A stretch of DNA of 64,000 bases from Amycolatopsis thermoflava N1165 (GTDB taxonomy: Bacteria; Actinomycetota; Actinomycetes; Mycobacteriales; Pseudonocardiaceae). The DNA is taken from contig NZ_KI421511.1 of assembly GCF_000473265.1 (NCBI RefSeq), positions 3,261,560 to 3,325,559 of the forward strand. The letters are read 5' to 3'. Both the position numbers and the translations under genes were made by a program. The notes below the pieces were generated by a model. That model did no database searches and was not told the origin of the DNA. It worked only from the letters and a program-made list of their open reading frames with translations. This document shows positions 32,951 to 40,974 of the stretch, piece after piece (position 1 is the first letter of the stretch; each line of letters starts with the position of its first letter).

Positions 32951-33406
32951 GTGACTCTCTCCCCTGAGGACCGGCGCCGTCGCGCGCATGAGGCTCTGGA
33001 TCGGCTTCACGAGCGCGTGCTGGCGCACGACATGGACGGCTTCGCCGACGTCTTCGCCCCCGGCGGGGTCATGGAGTTTCCCTTCGCACCGCCCGGCTGG
33101 CCCGTCCTCCGGGGCCGGGAGGCGGTGCGCGAGTACGTGCGCGACTACACCGACAACGTCGACATCACGGCGATCACGTCCCAGACCCGCCATGAAACCA
33201 CCGACCCGGACGTGCTGATCGTGGAGTGGGAGGTCGACGGCACGGCGCTGCGCACGGGACTGCCCTACCGGATGCGGTACGTCAACGTGGTCCGGGTGGG
33301 CGCCGAGGGTATCGAGTCGCTGCGGGACTACTGGAGTCCGCTCGCCGCCGGGCACGCTCTCGGGCGGCTCGGCGAGCTGGTCGCCATGCAGGAGGGGGCT
33401 CAGTGA
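32951..33406 (+). CDS. SnoaL/NTF2-like fold protein
   Basis: A 151-residue protein of the NTF2-like superfamily: an N-terminal helix pair (EALDRLHERVLAHDMDGFADVFAPGGVMEFPFAPP), then RGREAVREYVRDY and the beta-sheet segments LIVEWEVDG and YRMRYVNVVRVGAEGIESLRDYWSPL. Members are small enzymes or ketosteroid-isomerase-like proteins. The GTG has GAGGAG eight bases upstream. It overlaps the next gene by GTGA, so both are one operon. The activity is not known. Confidence 0.82.
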   Translation: MTLSPEDRRRRAHEALDRLHERVLAHDMDGFADVFAPGGVMEFPFAPPGWPVLRGREAVREYVRDYTDNVDITAITSQTRHETTDPDVLIVEWEVDGTALRTGLPYRMRYVNVVRVGAEGIESLRDYWSPLAAGHALGRLGELVAMQEGAQ

Positions 33407-34209
33407 AAGTCCTGGTCACAGGCGCGTCCGGGAACACCGGGCGTCCCCTCGTACGGTTGCTCAGCGAAGCCGGGGCGACGGTCCGCGCGGCGAGCAGGCG
33501 CACCGGGTTCGACTGGTCCGACCCGGCCACCCACGACGCCGCACTGGACGGGGTGGAGCGGATGTACCTGATCGCACCGGTCGGGGTCGCCGAGCCGGAG
33601 CCCCTGGTGCGCCCGTTCCTGGAGCGCGCCCGGGAAGCGGGAGTGCGCCGGGTCGTGCTGCTCAGCTCGTCGGCTGTGGCGACCGGCGATCCGGGGCTGG
33701 GCCGGGTGGACAGCGCCGTACGGGAGATCATGCCGGAGTTCGCCGTGCTGCGGCCGTCGTGGTTCATGCAGAACTTCACCGGCGACCACCCGGTGGCCGA
33801 AGGCATCCGGACCCGCGGCGAGATCGTGACCGCGACCGGCGAGGGGCGGGTCGCGTTCATCGACGCCGCCGACATCGCGGCCTCCGCCGCGGCGCTGCTG
33901 CTCGCCGACAAGTGCGGCCGCGACGAACACGTGATCACCGGCCCGGAGGCCATCAGCTACACCGAGGCCGCCGCGATCTACAGCGAGGTGACCGGCGTCG
34001 AGGTGCGCCACACCAGCGTCGGGACCACCGACCTGGTCGACCGGTTCGTGGCGGCGGGCTACCCGGCCGACTTCGCCGCCGCGCTCGCCGCCCTGGACGA
34101 GGGCATCCGGCACGGCAGCGAAGACCGGGTGACCGGCACCGTGCACCGCCTGACCGGCCGCCCGCCGAAACCGCTGCGCCGCTTCCTGGCCGAGCAGCTC
34201 AGGCGCTGA
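33403..34209 (+). CDS. NmrA-like atypical SDR (NAD(P)-binding)
   Basis: A 268-residue atypical SDR. VLVTGASGNTGRPLVRLL is the dinucleotide site. The body (MYLIAPVGVAEPEPLVRPFLERAREAGVRRVVLLSSSAV, AVLRPSWFMQNF, FIDAADIAASAAALL) resembles NmrA/azoreductase-like quinone reductases or redox sensors without the usual Tyr-x3-Lys pair. It is translationally coupled to the SnoaL-like gene. Together they form a two-gene unit under a probable TetR-type operator. Confidence 0.87.
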   Translation: MKVLVTGASGNTGRPLVRLLSEAGATVRAASRRTGFDWSDPATHDAALDGVERMYLIAPVGVAEPEPLVRPFLERAREAGVRRVVLLSSSAVATGDPGLGRVDSAVREIMPEFAVLRPSWFMQNFTGDHPVAEGIRTRGEIVTATGEGRVAFIDAADIAASAAALLLADKCGRDEHVITGPEAISYTEAAAIYSEVTGVEVRHTSVGTTDLVDRFVAAGYPADFAAALAALDEGIRHGSEDRVTGTVHRLTGRPPKPLRRFLAEQLRR

Positions 34210-34232
34210 CGCGGCCCAACTAGGCTGGGCAC

Positions 34233-34649
34233 ATGGATTCTCCCGCCGCCGGCCTGACCGAACTCAGCCGCGGACTCGCCGGATACCTGCGGGCAGTCGC
34301 CGAAGCCGTCGGCGTGCCTGCGGAAGCGACCTCCTTCGAGCTCAGCGACACGGCCACCGCGTACCTGGGCCTGACCCGGCGGTGGCCGACCCGGCCGGGC
34401 GAGGACCTGATGCTGGTGTGGAGCGAAGGCAGCGGCTGGGCAGTGGCCGTGGAGACCGGGCCGGGCGAAACGCCGATGGTGCTCGCCTGGTTCGCCGGGG
34501 ACGACGTGGTCCCGGAACCGGCGGACGTGGCGCGCTTCGTCACCGGGGTCATCGCCGCGGACCGCTCCGACGCGCCCCGCCCGGTATTCGCGGTGGACGT
34601 CGGCCGCACCGAACTCGCCGCGCGGCTGGCGCGGTACGTCGAGCCCTAG
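34233..34649 (+). CDS. DUF6292-like small protein
   Basis: A 138-residue acidic protein resembling DUF6292 of Pseudonocardiaceae. It has an N-terminal helix (LSRGLAGYLRAVAEAVGVP), then beta segments (LMLVWSEGSGWAVAVETGPGETPMVLAWFAGDDVVPEP) and a C-terminal helix (ELAARLARYVEP). Its function is not known. The ATG comes seven bases after TAGGCT, a -10-like element, so the transcript is probably leaderless. Its last four bases overlap the stop of the convergent next gene. Confidence 0.75.
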   Translation: MDSPAAGLTELSRGLAGYLRAVAEAVGVPAEATSFELSDTATAYLGLTRRWPTRPGEDLMLVWSEGSGWAVAVETGPGETPMVLAWFAGDDVVPEPADVARFVTGVIAADRSDAPRPVFAVDVGRTELAARLARYVEP

Positions 34650-35017
34650 GCGGGCGGCACCACCACCAGGACGAGGCGATCACCCGCCGAGGTCGTCACA
34701 TCCACGGTGTCCGAATCCTGCCTGCGGTAGCCCACGACCGGGACGAGCGAGCCACGCCGGTCGAAGTGGCGCACCGAGGGGTCCCAGGCGGTCGTGTGGT
34801 AGGCGATCCGGTCGATCGGCCCCAGGCGGGCTGCCAGCACCGCACGCAGTGCCGGCAGCTCCGCGGACAGGTCTCGCGACCGTGGCCACCAGGCCCCGTC
34901 GACGTACCCCGGGGTGGGCACCGACGGGTTCTGACTCGCTCGGAGTTTCAGCCGCGGCGGCCCGGCGGCCATACCGGCCTTCGGGGTGGTGGTGCGAACG
35001 TGCGGGCCCGACGACAT
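34646..35017 (-). CDS. DUF5994-like protein
   Basis: A 123-residue protein matching my recollection of DUF5994: PRLKLRASQN, YVDGAWWPRSRDLSAELPALRAVLAARLGPIDRIAYHTTAWDPSVRHFDRRGSLVPVVGYRRQDSDTVDVTT. It is a frequent actinomycete orphan of unknown role, without signal peptide or membrane helix. About 230 bp upstream of its start (35018-35246) I see no gene. Confidence 0.8.
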   Translation of the reverse strand: MSSGPHVRTTTPKAGMAAGPPRLKLRASQNPSVPTPGYVDGAWWPRSRDLSAELPALRAVLAARLGPIDRIAYHTTAWDPSVRHFDRRGSLVPVVGYRRQDSDTVDVTTSAGDRLVLVVVPPA

Positions 35018-35246
35018 GCCGGTGCTCCTGCCCCCGGCCCGTGACCGGGTCGGCGTCAGCGGCCGAGAACGGCGCCGGCTTGACCGCCCGCGCGCGGGAT
35101 GCTCTCGACCCCCCTGACGCTACACCCTCCGGCGCCCGATGGCGGCGTCCGCGAGCGGATTTCCGTGCACCGACACCGGAAAGGGGGACGACGGGCATCA
35201 CCCACCCCAGGCGCATTCCGTTGTCCACAATGTACCCGGAACGGCA

Positions 35247-36452
35247 TCAGGAACCGGCGTGCTCGGCCAGGACCGCCGCCAGCGAACTCATCCCCGCGCG
35301 CCGCGCCAGCGCCCCGACCTCGGCCACGGTCCCCAGGGCGAGGCCCAGCCGGCGCGCGAGCCGCACCACCCAGTCGCCGACGTCCGTCCGGCTGGCGGTG
35401 ACGTAGGCGTCGATCCGCCGCAGGAACGCGTCCTCCCGGATCCGCTCGTCCTCGCACCACACCCCCAGCACGCCGGTACCCAGCGGCACGAACGAGCCGA
35501 TCCGGCTCAGCGGCACCCGGCCGGACGGCCGGAACGCCGTCGCGGGGAGCGTGACCTGCCAGAACCCGCGCTCGGTCTGAACCGCCCTGACTCCGTGGAC
35601 GCCCTTGTCCGCCAGCCAGTCGGCGATGCGCTGCTCGTGCCGTCCCGGCTGGACGGCGAGCGCTTCCGACTCCACCAGCCCGGTGATCTCGGGCAGCGAG
35701 CCGCACAGGTCGCTCAGTTCCGGGTCCGCGGTGTCGGTGATCTGGCTGTAGACCATGTAACGCGGCGCGCGCCGGGCGTCGGCCGCGCGGACCAGGTACA
35801 CCGGCAGGTACACGCATTCCTCGCCGAGACTCTCCGGCTGCTCGACTCGGAACGGCAGGTTGTAGTGGTCCCGGTCCGACCGGCCCTCGAGGTCGCGCAG
35901 CGTGTCCCGGCGGAAGCCGCGCGTGCTGGTCAGTTTCAGGAACCGCGGGTACGGGTGCGCGGCCGTGGCCGCGGCGGCTTTGTCCGCGGTCAGGAACGTG
36001 ACGGTGCCGGAGTCGTAGTAGCCGCGGCTGAACGGCCGTGAGGAGAACGCGTCGAAGTACATCTTGCGCCGGTCCTCTCGCGTGGTCACGTAGCAGACCT
36101 GGTCCCGCTGCGACCGCAGGGCCAGCTCCGTGAGGGCGAGACGGCCGTCCCGGACGGTGACGTGCCCGATGGCCGACAGCACCCGGACGGCGCGGTCGAC
36201 CAGGGGCTCGTCCAGGGCGAAGAACCGCGACAGCTCGGCCACCGAGGTCAGCCCGCCCTCGAGGATCCCGCGCTCCAGGAAGCGGTCGATGAGCTCGTAG
36301 GGCCTGCCCTCGGTGACGGTGGCGCGCACCTCGACCTGCCACACCGGCAGCAGGATCGCGAAGATCCGCGACGGGGTGAGCCCCTGTTCCCACGCCGCGT
36401 CGTCGAGCGCCCGCTCTTCGGGGTACAGCAAGGGTTTTCCGCTGCCGGTCAT
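35247..36452 (-). CDS. Unknown protein with winged-helix-like N-terminus, last gene of the SEFIR-kinase/helicase operon
   Basis: A 401-residue protein I do not recognise. The N-terminal part (about 15-115) reads like one or two winged helices (RPYELIDRFLERGILEGGLTSVAELSRFFALDEPLVDRAVRVLSAIGHVTVRDGRLALT). The middle (about 125-260) is charged (REDRRKMYFDAF, RGFRRDTLRDLEGRSDRDHYNLPF), followed by beta-type segments and a helical tail. There is no membrane helix, signal peptide or nuclease motif that I can identify. Its ATG overlaps the helicase stop by ATGA, so it is made in step with the helicase. It may be a DNA- or RNA-binding specificity factor for the helicase, by inference. Confidence 0.75.
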   Translation of the reverse strand: MTGSGKPLLYPEERALDDAAWEQGLTPSRIFAILLPVWQVEVRATVTEGRPYELIDRFLERGILEGGLTSVAELSRFFALDEPLVDRAVRVLSAIGHVTVRDGRLALTELALRSQRDQVCYVTTREDRRKMYFDAFSSRPFSRGYYDSGTVTFLTADKAAAATAAHPYPRFLKLTSTRGFRRDTLRDLEGRSDRDHYNLPFRVEQPESLGEECVYLPVYLVRAADARRAPRYMVYSQITDTADPELSDLCGSLPEITGLVESEALAVQPGRHEQRIADWLADKGVHGVRAVQTERGFWQVTLPATAFRPSGRVPLSRIGSFVPLGTGVLGVWCEDERIREDAFLRRIDAYVTASRTDVGDWVVRLARRLGLALGTVAEVGALARRAGMSSLAAVLAEHAGS

Positions 36453-39403
36453 GCCAGTTCCGCTCCCGCTTCCCGCCGCTGCTCCAGCACGGCCATGAGC
36501 TCCCGGTGGTGCCGCACCTCGCCGTGGGCGAGCACGTGCGCGCGCAGGAGGTGGGCCAGGTCGCGGAACCCGCGGTCCCGCGCCCGGCACAACATGTCCA
36601 TGTCGCCGACGAGCACCAGCTGCCGCCGGGCGCGGGTGAACGCGACGTTGGCCCGCCGCAGCTCGTCCAGGAACCCCACTTCGCCGGCGCGGTTGCTGCG
36701 CGTGAACCCGTAGAGGACCACGTCGCGCTCGCCGCCCTGGAAGGCGTCGACGGTGCCCACGTGGTGGTCCACCGCGTCCAGGTCCGGGATGTCCCCGGTG
36801 AGGAGCTGGGCGATCAGCCCGCGCTGCGCCCGGTAGGGCACGATCAGCGCCCAGTCCGCGCCGAGCCGGTGGTAGAAGGCGGCGAGCCGGGCCAGCAGCC
36901 GGGCCTCCGCGTGGTTGACCGTCCCGCGCGTCGCCCCGCGCCGCACGGGCGTTTCCGACCGGTCCCGCACCGGCAGCTGCGAGGTGTCGGCGAAGACCAG
37001 CGGGCCGGCGAACAGGGGGTCGTTGTGCACGCGCTCGACGTGCGTGGTCAGCCGCCCGCCGTAGAAGGCCGCGGAGGCGAAGTCGGCGATCACCTTCGGC
37101 ATCCGCCGCTGCTGGGTCAGCGCCACCACGTGGCTCGGCGGCAGCGCGTGCCGCTCCACCAGGATCTCCAGTGCGCTCTTGGTGACGAGGTCCCGCACAG
37201 CGGGATCGCCGGTCTCCTCCGCCCACGCCAGCACGTCGCTGCCCACGATCGGGGGAAGCTGGCGGTGATCGCCGACCAGGACCGCGCGGTCGGCCCGGAC
37301 CAGGGGGACCAGCACGTCCGCCGTGCCGATCTGACCGGCCTCGTCGATGATCGCCAGATCGAACGTCTCCCCGGCGATCTCCGGACGGGACGCGGCTCCG
37401 GTGCAGGTGGCTCCGACCACGTCGGCGTACCGGACCAGCTCCGGGTACAGCTGCTCGGTCGCCCCGGACACCGCGGTGCGCCACTCGTCGAGCAGCCGGG
37501 CGCGGGCGGTGAGGCACGCCAGCCAGGGCCCGAGCCCGGCGTGGACGTCGGTCAGCGCGGCCGGCAACGCAGCGGGATCGCCGGTGTCCGGCGGAACCGG
37601 CACGGCGTGGACGGGCCCGAGCGCCGCCCGGATCGCGTCGAGAGCCTGACCGGCCTCGGCCGCCCGCCGGCGGCGTGCCGACACCGCCTGGTCGAGCACA
37701 CCGGCCGCCGCGATCACCTGGGGCGCGTCCCGGGTGGCCAGGTCGAGCGCGGCGGCGGCCTCGTGCAGGCGGCCGCGCAGCGTGGCGGCCTCCTGGCTGC
37801 GGGCCGCCAAGTCCGCCCGCAGCCGGTCGGCGCGGTCGCTCCGCCGCCGCGCCATCCACGCGACCCACCGCCTGCTCCACGGCCCGCCTCGCTGCGCACG
37901 CTCCTGGCATTCGAGCAGGCTCCGGAGCCGGTCGGCGCGTTGCGCGGCCGCGCGTTCCCGGTCGCCGAGGGCGCGGGCGAGGTCGTCCACCCGCTGCTGA
38001 GCCGGCCCGCCCACCGACCGGCGAGCGGCATCCAATGCCTGCCCGGCGCGGGCTTCCACGGCCAGGTCTTCGCGCAGCGCGGCGATTCGCCGTCCGAACT
38101 CGCCGGCCCACTCCTGCGCCACCGGCACACCTTCGTAACCCTGCCGCGCGACCGCCGTGGTGGCGATGATCTCGGCACGCAGCTCGGTGGCCAGGTGTTC
38201 CAGCAGGAACGTGCGGCCCTCCGCGTCGACCTTGCCCTCGCTGCCGACCCGGACCACGACCACGTCCCGAGGCAGCTTGGCCAGGACGTTGTCCACCGCC
38301 CGGTTCGTGAACGACGCGATGAGCGTGCGGCCCCGGTCCGGCGACAACGCACGGGCCCTGGCGATCTCGCTGATCGTGCGCGTCTTGCCGGTGCCGGGCG
38401 GGCCCAGCACCGCCAGCACGTCGCGGACCCCGAGCGCGGCGCGGAACGCGGCGAGCTGGTCGGCGTCGAGGGCCTCCGCCGGCTCGGCGGACACCGCCGT
38501 CAACGGCCGCGCGTCGTGGTCGACGAAGACGGACATCAGGTTGCGGTTGTGTGCTTTCCGCGACCGCAGGAGTGCGACGGCTTCGCGCTGCTTGGCGTAG
38601 ACGACCTCGTTGGGCCGGTCCTGGAGCTCGCCCTGCGGCGCCAGCCGGTTCCAGTCGAGCGGCTGGTCGAACCGCACCGTCACCAGGTCGTCCTGGACCC
38701 GGACCACTTCCCCGCGTTGTTCCGGCTCGCCACGGAGCCGGACGAGCCGTCCGCGCTCCGGCCTCCGGTCCCCGGCGATCCGGAACACGTAGACCGGCGC
38801 GCCGCTGAAGCGCCGCTCCCCCACCGGATCGGCCGAGCGGTACGGGTACCTCGCCGGCGAATCGTCGTCGCGCGCGGCGAACCGGCGCGTGGTTTCGATG
38901 AGCTCGTCGAGCGTGTCGAGGAACCGCTCGTGCGCCGGTGAGATGTCCGGGGCCTGCCGCCGGTCTCCGCGCGCCCGCACCAGCGCGTCCCATTCCCCGG
39001 TGAGCCGCGGCCAGTGCGCACTGCTGCCGGGCGGGATCTGCGGCAGCTCGAACACCGCCCGCCACCGGGTGCGGACCAGGAGGTGCCCGTCGGCGAGGCG
39101 GTCGTGGTCGCGCATCCGGAGCGGATCGATCCCCACGACCAGGTAACCGTCCCCGTTGCGGGTGGGGAACAGGGTGACCACGTAGCCGTAGGTGTGCAAC
39201 CGCAGGCTCCGGTCGCCACCGGGGCGCCGCGGTTCGGCGACGGTCACCGGCACGCCCTCCTGGCGGACGGCCAGATCCCGCAGCACCTGGTCCAGCCCGC
39301 TCGGCAGACCGGGGTGGTCACGGCCGGTCCTGGCCAGCTTGGTGTGCAGCTCCCTGGCGGGCACGAGGACGGCGGGCGTGGGGAGTTCGACTGTGCGGAA
39401 CAA
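36449..39403 (-). CDS. Upf1-like superfamily 1 helicase/ATPase
   Basis: A 984-residue SF1 helicase. The N-terminal 320 residues form an accessory beta-rich region. Motif I is GPPGTGKTRT with Lys340. Motif Ia follows (IASFTNRAVDNVLAKL). A long insertion rich in Arg/Ala/Glu (about 440-590) looks like a coiled coil. Motif II is LAIIDEAGQ at about 685, motif III VGDHRQLPP, motif IV QQRRMP, and motifs V/VI VGTVDAFQGGERDVVLYGFTRSN and NVAFTRARRQLVLVGD. The layout is that of Upf1/Dna2/IGHMBP2-type RNA or DNA helicases. The TTG start has GAGGA seven bases upstream, 10 bp after the SEFIR-pseudokinase stop. Confidence 0.88.
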   Translation of the reverse strand: MFRTVELPTPAVLVPARELHTKLARTGRDHPGLPSGLDQVLRDLAVRQEGVPVTVAEPRRPGGDRSLRLHTYGYVVTLFPTRNGDGYLVVGIDPLRMRDHDRLADGHLLVRTRWRAVFELPQIPPGSSAHWPRLTGEWDALVRARGDRRQAPDISPAHERFLDTLDELIETTRRFAARDDDSPARYPYRSADPVGERRFSGAPVYVFRIAGDRRPERGRLVRLRGEPEQRGEVVRVQDDLVTVRFDQPLDWNRLAPQGELQDRPNEVVYAKQREAVALLRSRKAHNRNLMSVFVDHDARPLTAVSAEPAEALDADQLAAFRAALGVRDVLAVLGPPGTGKTRTISEIARARALSPDRGRTLIASFTNRAVDNVLAKLPRDVVVVRVGSEGKVDAEGRTFLLEHLATELRAEIIATTAVARQGYEGVPVAQEWAGEFGRRIAALREDLAVEARAGQALDAARRSVGGPAQQRVDDLARALGDRERAAAQRADRLRSLLECQERAQRGGPWSRRWVAWMARRRSDRADRLRADLAARSQEAATLRGRLHEAAAALDLATRDAPQVIAAAGVLDQAVSARRRRAAEAGQALDAIRAALGPVHAVPVPPDTGDPAALPAALTDVHAGLGPWLACLTARARLLDEWRTAVSGATEQLYPELVRYADVVGATCTGAASRPEIAGETFDLAIIDEAGQIGTADVLVPLVRADRAVLVGDHRQLPPIVGSDVLAWAEETGDPAVRDLVTKSALEILVERHALPPSHVVALTQQRRMPKVIADFASAAFYGGRLTTHVERVHNDPLFAGPLVFADTSQLPVRDRSETPVRRGATRGTVNHAEARLLARLAAFYHRLGADWALIVPYRAQRGLIAQLLTGDIPDLDAVDHHVGTVDAFQGGERDVVLYGFTRSNRAGEVGFLDELRRANVAFTRARRQLVLVGDMDMLCRARDRGFRDLAHLLRAHVLAHGEVRHHRELMAVLEQRREAGAELA

Positions 39404-39413
39404 CGGGGGGTCC

Positions 39414-40859
39414 TCAGGCGGGGATGGCGGGGAGAGTCGAAAGAGCCGTGATCAGCGCGCTCATCGCGGGGCGGGCGGCCGGGTCGGCGGCCAGCGCGGC
39501 GTCCAGGACGGCGGCGGCGCTGTCCGGCAGCGCGGGCACCCGGCCCCGGATCGGCATCGCCACCGCCGGGCTGGGCGGGGTGCCGGTGAGCAGGTGGCAG
39601 GTCATGGCCGCCACCTGGTAGACGTCGGCGGCGGCGCCGGTGAGCCGGGAACTCCCGCGGCGCTGCTCGGGCGCCCGGTACCGGTCGGGTCCTTCCCCCG
39701 GCGTGGGCGCGGAGGCGGCGAGGCCGAGGTCGACGAGCGCGAGGCGGCCGTCGTCGAGCCGGATGATCCGCTCCGGCGCCAGGTTCCGGTGCGCGGCGCC
39801 GGTGGCGTGCAGCGCCGCGAGCGCGCCGCAGAGCCCGGCGACGCCACGCAGCACCTGCCGCATCCGCCACGGGTCGACGGACTCGCCGGCAGCCGGGATG
39901 TCGGTGGCGAGCGTCTCGCCCGGACCGCCGAGGCTCCGCGACGTCGGCCAGCGGGTGGCGAGTGTCGCGAGGTGACCGTCGCGGAAGAAACCCAGCGGCC
40001 GCGGCAGTTCCGGCGCCCGGCCGTCCAGCACGGTGAGGATTTCGTGCTCCCGGGCCAGTGCGGCGACCGCCGCGTCCGCCGCTCCCGTCGGCTGCCGCAC
40101 CGCCACCTGCCGGAGCCAGGCGCTGCCGTCGTCCGGCGGCAAGGCCGAGGCCCGCGCCTGGCGGCAGACGGCCGAGTGGTCCCGGTTCGGGTGTTCCGAC
40201 CAGTGCTGCCCGTCCACGAGCCGTCGCACCCCGCCGAGGTCGACGACCGCTCCCACGGCCAGGACCCGGTCGGTCGGCGGCGCGGCGGCGCGGTGCACCA
40301 CGACGACAGGGTCGACACCCGGCGCGGGCGGGGTGAACGTCCCGAGCGGGGGCTTCTCGTGCAGCGGCGCGCCGGTCAGGACGCGCAGCAGGTCCTCGGC
40401 TGCGTCGCGGGTGAATTCCGGGATCGAGTAGTAGTCCTGGGACGACGAGCACAGGCAGTCCGGGATGTCCTCGGGACGGCCGCCGGGCAGGACGACGGGC
40501 AGCACCCGCCGGGTCGACTCCGGGATGTTGCGGGCGAGGTTGTCGCGGAGCATCGCCGCTTCGAACTCACGGGTCCGCCCCTCGGTGCGCTGCCGCCCGC
40601 CGTCGGCCACGCGCTTGTACTCCGGCGAGGCGATGGCGAGCACGAACTCGGCTGTCCGCAACTGGTCGACGGTCCACGCGATCCAATCGCGGCGCTCGGT
40701 GGCGTGCCACTCGTCGTGTTCGGCATCCACACCCAGCCCGGTGCGCAGGAATGCCGCGAACTCCCGCACCGACCTGACGTGTTCCGGCGAATCCCGCGTG
40801 TAGGAGACGTACACCCGCCGTGAAATACCGACGGTACCCGGATTCCGCACGTTCGCCAT
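39414..40859 (-). CDS. SEFIR-domain protein kinase-like fusion (probable pseudokinase)
   Basis: A 481-residue two-domain protein. Residues about 15-165 are a SEFIR (TIR-related) domain: RVYVSYTRDSPEHVRSVREFAAFLR, ERRDWIAWTVDQLRTAEFVLAIASPEY, RRVLPVVLPG. Residues about 200-478 fold like a eukaryotic-type kinase with HRNLAPERI, LVDLGLAA (DFG equivalent) and YRAPEQRRG. The catalytic Asp of HRD is Asn359, the beta-3 Lys appears as Arg255 (VAVR), and no glycine loop is visible, so phosphotransfer is unlikely. It leads the operon with the helicase and the 401-residue protein, and is divergent from a paralogous SEFIR gene. Confidence 0.85.
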   Translation of the reverse strand: MANVRNPGTVGISRRVYVSYTRDSPEHVRSVREFAAFLRTGLGVDAEHDEWHATERRDWIAWTVDQLRTAEFVLAIASPEYKRVADGGRQRTEGRTREFEAAMLRDNLARNIPESTRRVLPVVLPGGRPEDIPDCLCSSSQDYYSIPEFTRDAAEDLLRVLTGAPLHEKPPLGTFTPPAPGVDPVVVVHRAAAPPTDRVLAVGAVVDLGGVRRLVDGQHWSEHPNRDHSAVCRQARASALPPDDGSAWLRQVAVRQPTGAADAAVAALAREHEILTVLDGRAPELPRPLGFFRDGHLATLATRWPTSRSLGGPGETLATDIPAAGESVDPWRMRQVLRGVAGLCGALAALHATGAAHRNLAPERIIRLDDGRLALVDLGLAASAPTPGEGPDRYRAPEQRRGSSRLTGAAADVYQVAAMTCHLLTGTPPSPAVAMPIRGRVPALPDSAAAVLDAALAADPAARPAMSALITALSTLPAIPA

Positions 40860-40974
40860 CCTTTCCCGGATCCCGACCGCCCGTACGTTCTCACGGGAAA
40901 CGCCGCCCGCGCAGGCGAATTGGCAAGCTGTCCACTATTTGTCCAGCGCGACTTCCGGACCGCGCCGGGAAAAG

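Noticed and set aside
32659..32967. A 102-codon plus-strand frame over the palindromes
   Set aside because: It crosses palindrome B and has low-complexity Gly/Cys/Val sequence without a ribosome site; the region is better read as non-coding.
35247..39065. A 1272-codon minus-strand frame suggesting one giant protein
   Set aside because: The upstream part is an out-of-frame shadow of the helicase. The real protein begins at the ATGA overlap at 36452.
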